Positions 1 through 7,329 are shown, numbered from the stretch's first letter. The stretch is DNA of 32,940 nt from Flavobacteriales bacterium UBA1112 (GCA_002313415.1 DCBH01000059.1:1-32940), one strand, 5' to 3'. Made by a program: numbers and translations. The notes: a model not told the origin generated them from the sequence alone.

Positions 1-815
1 GCATAGTTGCCGTACTCGGCGCCCACATCCATCAAGATGACGTCACCAGCTTTGCACTCGGCAGAATTCTCGATGTAGTGGAGGACGCACGCGTTGAAGC
101 CCGAGCCGATGATGGGGGTGTACGCGAAGCCGCGGGAGCCGCGGCGCAGGAATTCGTGCATGAACTCCGCCTCAATCTCGTACTCCATGACGCCGGGCTT
201 CACGAATTGCAAGACGCGGTCGAAGCCCGCCTTGGTGATGTCGCACGCACGCTGCATCTGGTCGATTTCCGAGGCCTGCTTGAGGGCGCGGATGGAATGC
301 AGGATGGGCGCGCTGCGCTCGATTTCGTGGTTGGGGTATTTGGCGTGAAGGGCCGCGTTTTCACGGTCCGTGCGGGTCTCGACCGTGAGGCGTGCCCGCG
401 TGTGTTGGTTGTCGTTGAGATAGAGCGACTGCGCCTCGGCCATCAGGCGGTGAAGCGTGCGTTCGAACGCCGTCGTCCATTGGACGTTGGCGATGCCCGT
501 CTCGGCGGTGGCTTGAGGTTTGGTGAGTTTGGCCCCCTCCCAAATCGCCAACTCATCGTTGGTCTCCAAGGTGAACAAAATCTCGCGGTCGGCGGGATTG
601 TGTGCGTCGGGGAACAGGAGCAGCACCGTGTCTTCTTGGTCCACACCTGCGAGGTAGAAGATGTCCGCATGCTGCTTGAAGGGCAAGGTGCCGTCTGCGC
701 TTGTGGGGTAGATGTCGTTGCTGAAGAACAGGGCGAGGCCACCGGGCTTCATCTGCTTCATGAACGCTTCTCGGTTCCGGGTGTAAAGGTCGGAGGGGAG
801 TTTTTGGTACCGCAT
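1..815 (-). CDS. pepP: Xaa-Pro aminopeptidase (aminopeptidase P), C-terminus cut by window edge
   Basis: Metallopeptidase (M24B) that removes an N-terminal residue preceding proline. Reading in from the ATG at 815 gives about 271 residues without a stop before the window edge; the family is usually 430-460, so the C-terminal third with most metal ligands is missing. Visible: an aminopeptidase P N-terminal domain (start MRYQKLPSDLYTRNREAF, then FFSNDIYPTSADGTLPFKQH and FYLAGVDQEDTVLLLFPDA) and the start of the pita-bread catalytic domain (HYIENSAECKAGD, then LMDVGAEYGNY, whose Asp region leads into the metal site). The gene is divergent from ridA, with 34 bases between the starts and a TACCTTCG box four bases upstream of the ATG. 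Probably cytoplasmic peptide turnover. The family is clear; the specific symbol is less certain because the active site is not seen. Confidence 0.9.
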   Translation of the reverse strand, partial: MRYQKLPSDLYTRNREAFMKQMKPGGLALFFSNDIYPTSADGTLPFKQHADIFYLAGVDQEDTVLLLFPDAHNPADREILFTLETNDELAIWEGAKLTKPQATAETGIANVQWTTAFERTLHRLMAEAQSLYLNDNQHTRARLTVETRTDRENAALHAKYPNHEIERSAPILHSIRALKQASEIDQMQRACDITKAGFDRVLQFVKPGVMEYEIEAEFMHEFLRRGSRGFAYTPIIGSGFNACVLHYIENSAECKAGDVILMDVGAEYGNY

Positions 816-819
816 GCCC

Positions 820-845
820 CGAAGGTACAGCGCGCGCTACCTTCG
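820..845. promoter_or_regulatory. Interleaved divergent -7 boxes for pepP and ridA
   Basis: CGAAGGTA (820-827) and TACCTTCG (838-845) form a perfect 8-base inverted repeat around a 10-base spacer. Each arm read outward is a TAnnTTYG box, resembling the Bacteroidota -7 consensus TAnnTTTG, and each lies exactly four bases before an ATG (815 on minus, 850 on plus). I see no convincing TTG -33 box at the usual distance for either. Reading this as two overlapping promoters is inference; a palindromic operator is the alternative. Confidence 0.6.
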
Positions 846-849
846 CAGC

Positions 850-1278
850 ATGAGCGAACGCATTTCCACCTCCAACGCCCCCAAACCCGTCGGCCTCTAC
901 CCCCACGCTCGCCGCGTAGGCAATCTCCTTTTTTTAAGCGGTGTCGGTCCACGCACCGCAGGCAGCGACTCCAATGATAGTGGCGTTCCAGGATTGGAAT
1001 TGGACCACAACGGCAACTTCAAGGCTTTTGACTTTGAAGCTCAAGTCCACAGTGTCTTCGCCAACGTCAAGTCCATCCTCGAAGCGAGCGGAAGCAGCTG
1101 GGAACAGCTCGTCGACGTCACCGTCTTCCTCGTGGACATGAACCGCGATTTCCACACGTTCAATCGCCTGTACGCCGAGTACTTCGAGGACAACCAACCG
1201 TGCCGGACGACAATGGAAATCAACCGGCTTCCAACCCCCATTGCTATCGAACTGAAGTGCATCGCCACAGTGGAGTGA
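850..1278 (+). CDS. RidA/YjgF-family protein, probable 2-aminomuconate deaminase
   Basis: 142-residue RidA-fold protein. The C-terminal block QPCRTTMEINRLPTPIAIEL carries the family's carboxylate-binding Arg and resembles 2-aminomuconate deaminases of the tryptophan/2-aminophenol degradation route more than generic RidA imine deaminases. The core GNLLFLSG and the helix FANVKSILEASGSSWEQLVD are typical. The start at 850 was chosen over an in-frame ATG at 814 because it gives the family length and follows the TACCTTCG box by four bases. The neighbouring tryptophan 2,3-dioxygenase, the first enzyme of the kynurenine pathway, supports the catabolic assignment. No other kynurenine enzymes lie inside the window, so the substrate remains an inference; a general 2-iminoacid deaminase is the alternative. 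Confidence 0.78.
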   Translation: MSERISTSNAPKPVGLYPHARRVGNLLFLSGVGPRTAGSDSNDSGVPGLELDHNGNFKAFDFEAQVHSVFANVKSILEASGSSWEQLVDVTVFLVDMNRDFHTFNRLYAEYFEDNQPCRTTMEINRLPTPIAIELKCIATVE

Positions 1279-1291
1279 GCCCCTAAGGGGC
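1279..1291 (+). terminator. Short hairpin directly after ridA stop
   Basis: GCCCC-TAA-GGGGC begins immediately after the ridA TGA: five G/C pairs with a three-base loop. There is no T tract behind it, so it may be a weak terminator or a 3' stabilising hairpin between ridA and the dioxygenase gene. Confidence 0.4.
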
Positions 1292-1334
1292 ACGCGAAAA
1301 GACAGATGGACGCGTTGGAGGTTCGTTGACAACC

Positions 1335-1394
1335 CTTGTAACAACCTACTGAAATGCGGCTTGCAAGGGGAAGTCCCTTTCCGAACTTGCAAGC
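1335..1394. promoter_or_regulatory. Phased CTTGCAAG palindromes ahead of tryptophan dioxygenase
   Basis: Two copies of the self-complementary octamer CTTGCAAG sit at 1360-1367 and 1386-1393; with flanking bases they form a 9-base inverted repeat (GCTTGCAAG at 1359-1367, CTTGCAAGC at 1386-1394) that ends at the base before the ATG. A degenerate third copy, CTTGTAAC, lies at 1335-1342. The centres are 25 and 26 bases apart. A nested AAGGG/CCCTT hairpin (1365-1369 with 1375-1379) overlaps the first copy. This looks like an operator for a multimeric regulator; Lrp/AsnC-type KynR control of kynurenine genes is known in other bacteria, but no regulator gene is visible here. Confidence 0.5.
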
Positions 1395-2396
1395 ATGTCC
1401 ACGGAATCGAATAATGACCACACCTTCGACCCCACAATTCTCGATAAGCTCAATCAGCTTCAAAAGAAATATGCGGCCATGGGGCAAGACCTCAGCAGCT
1501 ACCTCGACGGTCTGCTGTACGCCGACTACCGGACATACTGGGATTTGATTCACCTCGACACCTTATTGAGTCTGCAACGCCCACAGACCCCAATTCCCGA
1601 TGAAGTGGTATTCATTGTTTATCACCAAATCACAGAACTGTACTTCAAACTGTCGCTTCACGAATTTGAGCGAATGTCGCAAGAGGCGAGAGAGAACAGC
1701 GGCGCCGTTGGCGAGGCCTTTTTGCTTGAGCGCGTGCGCCGTGTGAACCGCTACTTCGAGGCCCTGACAACGAGTTTCAACATCATGGTCGACGGCATGG
1801 ACCGCGCTGAATTCATGAAATTCCGCATGTCCCTGTTGCCCGCTTCAGGCTTCCAGAGTGCGCAATACCGGATGATTGAAATTTGTTCCACTTCCTTGGA
1901 CTGCATTGTTCACCACAACCTGCGTGACCAGTACGCCGATCACACCGTGGACGACATCCCCGAACTCATGGCTCACCTGTATTGGCGAGAAGGTGCAGTC
2001 GAATTGTCGAGTGGCGACAAAACATTGACCTTAAGGCAGTTTGAGGCCAAATACGACGAGGAACTCGAGAAGTTGGCCCGCGACATGTTCAGCTCAAATG
2101 TCCGCAAGCTAGCCAAAGACATAGAAGGAGGACCGTCCAAAGATCTGATTGACGCTTTGCGCTGGCTCGACGTCAACGTGAACGTCAACTGGCCGCTCGC
2201 TCATTACAAAAGTGCCGTTCGTTACCTCCACAAAGACCCCATCGACATCGCGGCCACAGGCGGGACCAATTGGCAAAAGTATCTGCCACCAAAATTCCAA
2301 AAGCGCATTTTCTTCCCTGAGTATTGGAGCGAAAAAGAGCGTGCTGAGTGGGGCAGGGGATGGGTCGTCAAAGAGGTGTTTGGTCAAGGCTCATGA
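1395..2396 (+). CDS. kynA: Tryptophan 2,3-dioxygenase
   Basis: Haem enzyme that opens the indole ring of L-tryptophan to N-formylkynurenine, the first step of the kynurenine pathway; cytoplasmic tetramer. The 333 residues are mostly helical. Key motifs: VFIVYHQITELYFKL (about 72-86) with the active-site His77; FRMSLLPASGFQSAQYR (143-159) with the substrate-binding Arg144; and LAHYKSAVRYL with His270 as the likely proximal haem ligand, followed by TGGTNW (288-293), matching the GTGG loop that closes over substrate. It is somewhat longer than the roughly 280-300 residues of proteobacterial enzymes, as is common in Bacteroidota. It lies downstream of ridA and overlaps the next gene by four bases (ATGA at 2393-2396). 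Palindromes directly before the ATG suggest specific control. Confidence 0.95.
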   Translation: MSTESNNDHTFDPTILDKLNQLQKKYAAMGQDLSSYLDGLLYADYRTYWDLIHLDTLLSLQRPQTPIPDEVVFIVYHQITELYFKLSLHEFERMSQEARENSGAVGEAFLLERVRRVNRYFEALTTSFNIMVDGMDRAEFMKFRMSLLPASGFQSAQYRMIEICSTSLDCIVHHNLRDQYADHTVDDIPELMAHLYWREGAVELSSGDKTLTLRQFEAKYDEELEKLARDMFSSNVRKLAKDIEGGPSKDLIDALRWLDVNVNVNWPLAHYKSAVRYLHKDPIDIAATGGTNWQKYLPPKFQKRIFFPEYWSEKERAEWGRGWVVKEVFGQGS

Positions 2397-3682
2397 AGTC
2401 GTCGTCGAGTGAGGCATGGGCGTTCTTATTCTTGGCCATGACAGCAGCTCTTGCCGTCGGGTGTGCGGGCGGTTATGATGGTTCATCCGCAGGCGGAGTA
2501 TTTAGCAACAGCGCATCAACGAATCCAAAAATGCGATTTGGGGTGCTTTGGGAGGACATGCTCGTAGATTCTGGCAGAGTCAAGTCAGGCCAAAGCTTGT
2601 CACACCTGCTCGATCCTGCTGGAATTGGTCCAGGGCGAATTGCGACTCTCGCAGCCAACAGCCGCCAAACTTGGGACGTCCGCAACATGAAAGCTGGCCA
2701 ACGTTGGTGGCTGGCGTCAAAAGCGGTCCGAGACAGTGCTGAAGCCGAGCCAAAAGTGGTGCCTCGGTGGTTCATCTACGAGCGCAACCCCAAAGACTAT
2801 GCTCTCTTTTCATTGGCTGACACACTTGGGGTCCGCCTTGATTCCTATCCCGTAGATACCGTTTATGCGCGTGCCCAAGGCGTCCTCGAAAACTCATTGT
2901 ACGCGGACTTTGAGAACATTGGTCATCCAAACACCTTGGCCGTAGCCTTGGCCAGTGTCTACGCTTGGACCATCGATTTCGTTCGCGTCCAAGAGGGCGA
3001 CTCGTACGACGTCATTTACCGCATGGAAATGGTGAATGGTGCTCCCGCGGGTATGCCTGTGGTACTGTCCACTGTATTTACGCATTGGAATCGTCCGATC
3101 GAAGCATACCGTTTTGAACACCCAGACATTGAAGGATACTTTGACATCGAAGGTGGGTCCTTACAAAAAGTATTTCTGAAGGCTCCCGTCGAATTCAGTC
3201 GCATCTCGAGCCGCTACAATGCCAAGCGGTTTCACCCGGTCTTGAAAAAAGTAAAGGGCCATTATGGAACTGACTATGCTGCCCCTGCTGGAACGCCCAT
3301 CATGGCTGTTGGTGATGGGGTCGTCACCAAGAGCAGCTACACCTCGGGCAACGGCAAATATGTGAAGATTCGTCACAACAGCACTTACGAAACTCAATAC
3401 CTCCACATGTCGAAACGGGCCGTCAAAAAGGGACAGCGCGTCAAGCAAGGTGAAACCATCGGTTATGTAGGACAAACGGGGCTCGCCACTGGACCACACG
3501 TGTGCTTTCGGTTTTGGAAAAACGGAAAGCAAATCGACCACCTTCGGGAAGAATTCCCTCCCTCAGACCCCATCGATGCTGACCTCCAACAAGCGTTTGC
3601 GAGGGAGGTCGTGCGACTTGAAGATTTGAAACGTTCACTCCAACCCAATGCCCAGCCCGTTAAGCCTGACGGGCTGAGATGA
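2393..3682 (+). CDS. M23-family peptidase, predicted lipoprotein
   Basis: Predicted zinc endopeptidase acting on peptidoglycan cross-links in the periplasm. 429 residues from the ATG that overlaps the dioxygenase stop; this start gives a signal peptide with lipobox AVGC at Cys24, whereas an in-frame upstream ATG (2348) would bury it. The N-terminal third (about residues 40-100, VKSGQSLSHLLDPAGI) resembles the LysM/OapA-like segment often preceding M23 domains. The M23 domain occupies about residues 275-390: GHYGTDYAAPAGTPI gives His290 and Asp294, YLHMSK gives His338, and GPHVCFRFWKNGKQID gives His369, with Cys371 where most M23 enzymes have the second His of HxH. Such GPHVC variants appear to be usual among Bacteroidota paralogues. 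Translational coupling to tryptophan dioxygenase is probably only compact packing. Its 3' end overlaps the convergent sulfotransferase gene. Confidence 0.88.
   Translation: MKSSSSEAWAFLFLAMTAALAVGCAGGYDGSSAGGVFSNSASTNPKMRFGVLWEDMLVDSGRVKSGQSLSHLLDPAGIGPGRIATLAANSRQTWDVRNMKAGQRWWLASKAVRDSAEAEPKVVPRWFIYERNPKDYALFSLADTLGVRLDSYPVDTVYARAQGVLENSLYADFENIGHPNTLAVALASVYAWTIDFVRVQEGDSYDVIYRMEMVNGAPAGMPVVLSTVFTHWNRPIEAYRFEHPDIEGYFDIEGGSLQKVFLKAPVEFSRISSRYNAKRFHPVLKKVKGHYGTDYAAPAGTPIMAVGDGVVTKSSYTSGNGKYVKIRHNSTYETQYLHMSKRAVKKGQRVKQGETIGYVGQTGLATGPHVCFRFWKNGKQIDHLREEFPPSDPIDADLQQAFAREVVRLEDLKRSLQPNAQPVKPDGLR
3653..3676. terminator. Possible bidirectional terminator hairpin in overlapping gene ends
   Basis: CAGCCCGT (3653-3660) pairs perfectly with ACGGGCTG (3669-3676) across an 8-base loop. 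The hairpin lies where the M23 gene (ending 3682) and the opposing sulfotransferase gene (ending 3660) overlap. No T tract follows on either strand, so intrinsic termination would be weak, but the position suits a shared stop for convergent transcription. Confidence 0.45.
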
Positions 3683-4598
3683 CTTCTTCCAAAATGGTTT
3701 GCAACTCCGTCCGCTCCTCGCCTGTCAGGGCGGGAATTGCCTCTGAATGGTAGTACCATTTCAAAACTCGCTGCTTCATTTCCAGAGGCACGAGCCTTGC
3801 GAGAAGTTGCTTTAAACCAGAAGATGTCAAGGCCCTGTTGAGACCCTCATATCTGGACAGTCCCGCCACATTTGCATCCCCACCCTCTTCACCCAACATC
3901 AAGTCCAGTGGGGTCAGGCCGAGCCAGACTTGGAGGTCGTGCCAAGTTTTTTCGTTGCGAAGGGCTCCTAATTCGAGCACGCGAAGTTGGTCGCCGGGAA
4001 AAAGCCTCCGCCAGCGATTGATTTGGGCCTCGTACAGGCTCAGCTCTACAAAAAGCTCGCTGCGCCCCCAGGAGGGGTCCGGATGATTCAAATCAGCCCT
4101 CACCGCATCCACCACGGACCCTTTTACGAATCCGTATTTGCGCGCCATGAGGTAATGAGAGAAAATCCGCTCCACTGGGTCGCGCAAGCATACCACAATC
4201 TTGGCAGCGGGATGAGCCTCTTTCAGCGCTTTTGGCGCCGAAGAAGACCACAAATAAGACGTGCTGCATTCCCCAATGACCCGATGACCATCATTGGCCC
4301 CTGAAAACAAACGTGAATAATCGCTTACCTCACGAACAAACCCCACCTGCCTCGTAGGCAATGGATCCGATTGTTTGAGGTAATCTGCGATGTCCAGCTT
4401 CGTATTGGCTTGGAAGGCCCTCGAAAAACGGCTTGGGTCGATGTCTGCCCTGCTGTGATAATTCGGCTCTTTCAACGGGCTCAGAAATACTTCGGGATGT
4501 GAATTCAGTCGAGCATACAACGTCGTGGTCCCGCACTTGGCCGCACCAATGACAAAAAAATTAATGCGCTTCAACACGTCTTGGATGGGCTGACTCAT
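3660..4598 (-). CDS. PAPS-dependent sulfotransferase (heparan-sulfotransferase-like)
   Basis: Transfers sulfate from 3'-phosphoadenosine-5'-phosphosulfate to an acceptor, most likely a carbohydrate. 312 residues from the ATG at 4598; the reading frame stays open further upstream, but that extension lies inside the flippase gene and lacks family similarity. The 5'-phosphosulfate loop is FFVIGAAKCGTTTLYARL (about 14-31), followed by HPEVFLSPLKEPNYH as in the Sulfotransfer_1 family; the 3'-phosphate motif is CLRDPVERIFSHYL (137-150) with conserved Arg and Ser. The ATG overlaps the stop of the upstream flippase gene (ATGA), so the pair is translationally coupled. The acceptor cannot be read from sequence; the flippase suggests an exported polysaccharide or lipid-linked glycan. 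Confidence 0.88.
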   Translation of the reverse strand: MSQPIQDVLKRINFFVIGAAKCGTTTLYARLNSHPEVFLSPLKEPNYHSRADIDPSRFSRAFQANTKLDIADYLKQSDPLPTRQVGFVREVSDYSRLFSGANDGHRVIGECSTSYLWSSSAPKALKEAHPAAKIVVCLRDPVERIFSHYLMARKYGFVKGSVVDAVRADLNHPDPSWGRSELFVELSLYEAQINRWRRLFPGDQLRVLELGALRNEKTWHDLQVWLGLTPLDLMLGEEGGDANVAGLSRYEGLNRALTSSGLKQLLARLVPLEMKQRVLKWYYHSEAIPALTGEERTELQTILEEVISARQA

Positions 4599-5911
4599 GT
4601 TGTTGTGGTGTTTTCTCCTCCTCGAATGGCATCCCAAACAGACAATCCCAACAACCGCTTTACAGCAAATGCCGCAGCGACGTTCCAAAGAACCATGCTT
4701 AGGGCGGTTGAGACGGCCGCACCTGTAATTCCAAATCGAGGTATCGCCCAAGCGTTCAACACCAAGTTGCAGAGTGCAACAAACCACAGAATGCGTTGCG
4801 CCGACCGCTCATGCCCCGTCATATTGAGCAAATACATGACAGGACCACACAACGCATTCACCACCTGACCCAAACCCAACCATACGAGACACGCTGAACC
4901 CGTCACAAACACCTCTCCAAACCATCCCATCCACCACCTTGGTGCTGCCACCAAAATCACAAATGCTGGGAGGCTAAAAGCCACGTTGAGTCGCGTCGTC
5001 TGACGCAGAATTGCCCGAAGCCCTTTGTCATCCCCTGACGCGTGTCGCTCGGCAAAAAGCGGAGCAGCATAACTGTTGACCGCTGCCTGCACCAGCGTCA
5101 CCACGGCCGCCATGCGAAATGCCACGCGGTAGATTCCCACCTGGTCCTCTTCGAGAAAATGACCCAAAAGCAACGTGTCTGTCCAACTCATCACCAAGAA
5201 CATGGCAGAGCCCAACAACATGGGCCAACCCGTACTTAGCATTGACTGCCAACCCCACTCAGCGGGGAAGACCCTCATCTGCCTCCTCGCGGCTTCCCCC
5301 GTTTTGGGCAAAGACAAGACCAACAGCGTCAAACCCAATGCCGTGCTTGCTCCAAGTGAATATGCATAGGCAGGCACGACGCCCAAACCCATGATGACCA
5401 TGATTCCCACTGCGACAGCAGCCACAATTCCCGGTTGCAACAAAGCATAACTCCTCATCCTTGAAAGGCCCCGCAACGCCTCAGACGAGACCCCCCAAAT
5501 TGTGAAGATGGGAATTCCTGCCACGACCCATGGCCATGTCGTTGCCAACAACGGGTCCCCTAACCACAAGGTCAACGAGGGCGCTGCATACCAAATCACG
5601 CATGCCAACAGGGGCGCAGCCACCAATCCCGTCATTGCCACCACACGCAATACAAGTGGCCACTGAATCTCTTGCACACCCTTCACGCTCGTCGAAGCCA
5701 TCCATTTGACAAGCACACCGTCAAGTCCCAGTCTTGAAGCCATGGCGGCCATGGTCAGCACTGTCAAAGCAAGTTCAAAACGACCGTAAGCCGCAGGCCC
5801 CTCATACCTGCTAACCCACCACGCCAAAGCATAAGCCGATGCCGCGCCAATGAGCTTCACAGCCAACATGAGGCCAGAAGCGCGCAAGAGTTTGGACGAG
5901 GGTTTTGACAC
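4595..5911 (-). CDS. Oligosaccharide flippase (Wzx/MATE-like membrane protein)
   Basis: Predicted inner-membrane exporter that flips lipid-linked glycan units to the periplasm. 438 residues with roughly 12-14 hydrophobic segments. The N-terminus, LLRASGLMLAVKLIGAASA followed by EGPAAYGRFELALTV, is the standard opening of the polysaccharide_synt/MVF superfamily (a leading helix, then a YG.F/YG.Y loop). The start is GTG at 5911, placed by a perfect TACCTTTG box four bases upstream. It heads a two-gene unit with the sulfotransferase and is divergent from a second sulfotransferase, which suggests work on a sulfated surface glycan. No glycosyltransferase or polymerase lies alongside, so the substrate may be made elsewhere. 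Confidence 0.88.
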   Translation of the reverse strand: MSKPSSKLLRASGLMLAVKLIGAASAYALAWWVSRYEGPAAYGRFELALTVLTMAAMASRLGLDGVLVKWMASTSVKGVQEIQWPLVLRVVAMTGLVAAPLLACVIWYAAPSLTLWLGDPLLATTWPWVVAGIPIFTIWGVSSEALRGLSRMRSYALLQPGIVAAVAVGIMVIMGLGVVPAYAYSLGASTALGLTLLVLSLPKTGEAARRQMRVFPAEWGWQSMLSTGWPMLLGSAMFLVMSWTDTLLLGHFLEEDQVGIYRVAFRMAAVVTLVQAAVNSYAAPLFAERHASGDDKGLRAILRQTTRLNVAFSLPAFVILVAAPRWWMGWFGEVFVTGSACLVWLGLGQVVNALCGPVMYLLNMTGHERSAQRILWFVALCNLVLNAWAIPRFGITGAAVSTALSMVLWNVAAAFAVKRLLGLSVWDAIRGGENTTTT

Positions 5912-5915
5912 GCTT

Positions 5916-5940
5916 CAAAGGTAGACCTCCCGTACCTTCA
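5916..5940. promoter_or_regulatory. Interleaved divergent -7 boxes, flippase / second sulfotransferase
   Basis: CAAAGGTA (5916-5923, reading TACCTTTG on minus) and TACCTTCA (5933-5940, plus) face away from each other across nine bases. Each lies exactly four bases before its start codon (GTG 5911, ATG 5945). TACCTTTG fits the Bacteroidota -7 consensus perfectly. A TTTTG at 5903-5907 lies 25 bases before the plus box, somewhat far for a -33 element. The geometry repeats that of the pepP/ridA gap. Confidence 0.65.
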
Positions 5941-5944
5941 CCGC

Positions 5945-6883
5945 ATGTCGCTTCGGCAGGTCCTCGAATCTCACGCTTGCGCCCACTTCATTCGACGCGC
6001 CTCGTTCCACCCCGAGGACGCGATCCAAATATTTAGCTCCCCAAGAGGAGGAAGCACATGGCTTATGTCTCTACTAAGTCAGTTGCCAGGCGTGGCCAGT
6101 CTCTGGGAGCCTTTTCATTCGAAAAAAGGTGTCGTTCCAAAGCACTGGGGAGCCCGCCCTCACCCTGATGCCTTCAGCGAAGGTGACAGCGCGATTCTTG
6201 GTGAAGTCCTTGCCGGCCATCGCGTCAATGCTTGGACCTGCTCTCGAACACCTCTTCAACAAGCAAAAAACGCTTCACAACTCCTCATCAAATATGTTCG
6301 AGGCAACCGTCTCCTGCCATTCATCCTTGACAAGTGGCATCTGAAGCACAAACCCATCCTCCTCATGAGGCATCCTTTGGACGTAGCGATTTCCCAATTG
6401 CGTGCTTTTGGCGAACGTCCTCGCGATGTAAGGGTGAACAAAGTATATCCCGGCCACACAAAACTTCAGGAGCGCTGGGCAGAATTAAGCCAAGTGGCAG
6501 ACCCTTTGGAGCGCCATCTCCACCTCTGGTGTTTGCTCAACGCCACATTGTGGGAGGACATGTCTCGAGACCACCGCGTCATTGCCGTCCATTACCACGA
6601 CCTTGCCATGCAACCAGAAAAAGAGCTTTATCGAATCATAGAAGCCCTCGATTTGACCTCTGCTCGTGCCCGACAATCAACTCAGAATTTTGTTAGCTCA
6701 TTGGACCCGAGCAAAACAAGCGACACTGATTTTAAAGGCGACTTTTTGGCAAACAACCACGACCAGCTTTGGAAGAATCTTGGCGCGATTGACGATGAAC
6801 GGAAAGCCATTTTACAAAGTGTGCTAGATCAGCATGGCTTTTCCATGTACAGCATGAGTGATGTGGCCCCGCAACGAGCTTAG
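5945..6883 (+). CDS. Sulfotransferase family protein (second, distinct type)
   Basis: 312-residue predicted PAPS-dependent sulfotransferase. The phosphosulfate-binding loop is IFSSPRGGSTWLMSLLSQLP (about 29-48), followed by VASLWEPFH; the 3'-phosphate motif is PILLMRHPLDVAISQLRAFG (137-156) with Arg142 and Ser150. These motifs place it in the sulfotransferase superfamily, but it is only remotely like the neighbouring minus-strand enzyme, so this is not a recent duplication. It starts four bases after a TACCTTCA box and is divergent from the flippase/sulfotransferase pair. It ends 13 bases from the convergent sufE end. A role in sulfating a surface glycan is inferred from context; the acceptor is unknown. 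Confidence 0.82.
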   Translation: MSLRQVLESHACAHFIRRASFHPEDAIQIFSSPRGGSTWLMSLLSQLPGVASLWEPFHSKKGVVPKHWGARPHPDAFSEGDSAILGEVLAGHRVNAWTCSRTPLQQAKNASQLLIKYVRGNRLLPFILDKWHLKHKPILLMRHPLDVAISQLRAFGERPRDVRVNKVYPGHTKLQERWAELSQVADPLERHLHLWCLLNATLWEDMSRDHRVIAVHYHDLAMQPEKELYRIIEALDLTSARARQSTQNFVSSLDPSKTSDTDFKGDFLANNHDQLWKNLGAIDDERKAILQSVLDQHGFSMYSMSDVAPQRA

Positions 6884-6896
6884 GTTTTGGCAACAA

Positions 6897-7325
6897 TTAG
6901 CCTTTTGCCATAAATACCAAACCGTACAACTTCATTTGCTTGACCATGGATTGAAGGCCATTGCTTCGTGTGGGGCTGAGGTGAGTGTTTAGTCCTATCC
7001 TGTCTAAAAAGAACAATTTGGCCGAGGCAATGTCTGATGCTGGAGCGTTGCTGAGAACACGAATCATCAAGGCGGCGAGACCTTTGGTGATGATGGCATC
7101 GCTGTCCGCAGTAAAAATGACTTCACCATTGATACCCTGCTTGGCATTAAGCCAAACTCGACTTTGACATCCTTTGATCAAGTTGTCGTCCACTTTGTCT
7201 GCTGGATCAAGAGCATCCAGCTCCTTGCCCAAGGAAATGATGTATTCATATTTCTCCATCCAGTCGCCCATCTTGGCGAACTCATCTTCGATGTGCTCTT
7301 GACGCTGGTCAATCACTGATGCCAT
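6897..7325 (-). CDS. sufE: SufE-type sulfur acceptor protein
   Basis: Accepts persulfide sulfur from SufS and passes it to the SufBCD scaffold. 142 residues from the ATG at 7325, the usual family length (about 140); an in-frame ATG 51 bases further upstream (7376) was rejected because the added residues are not family-like and because a TACCTTTA box lies four bases before 7325. The acceptor Cys53 sits in DDNLIKGCQSRVWL, the SufE signature. The conserved C-terminal region, NGLQSMVKQMKLYG, is a divergent form of the usual ending. Last gene of the suf run, 57 bases after sufS, and possibly also transcribed from its own promoter. Confidence 0.93.
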   Translation of the reverse strand: MASVIDQRQEHIEDEFAKMGDWMEKYEYIISLGKELDALDPADKVDDNLIKGCQSRVWLNAKQGINGEVIFTADSDAIITKGLAALMIRVLSNAPASDIASAKLFFLDRIGLNTHLSPTRSNGLQSMVKQMKLYGLVFMAKG

Positions 7326-7329
7326 GAAG

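Noticed and set aside
78..977. Long plus-strand open frame (299 codons) antisense to pepP
   Set aside because: It opposes a clear pepP reading with family motifs, runs into ridA in another frame, and has Arg/Val-rich composition typical of an antisense shadow in GC-rich codons.
2348..2392. Upstream ATG extending the M23 protein by 15 residues
   Set aside because: The extension lies within the dioxygenase gene and would displace a good lipoprotein signal; the ATG at 2393 overlapping the stop is the likely start.
6888..6910. TGGCAA/TTGCCA inverted repeat between the second sulfotransferase and sufE
   Set aside because: Only six pairs with an 11-base loop and no T tract; too weak to call a terminator with any confidence.
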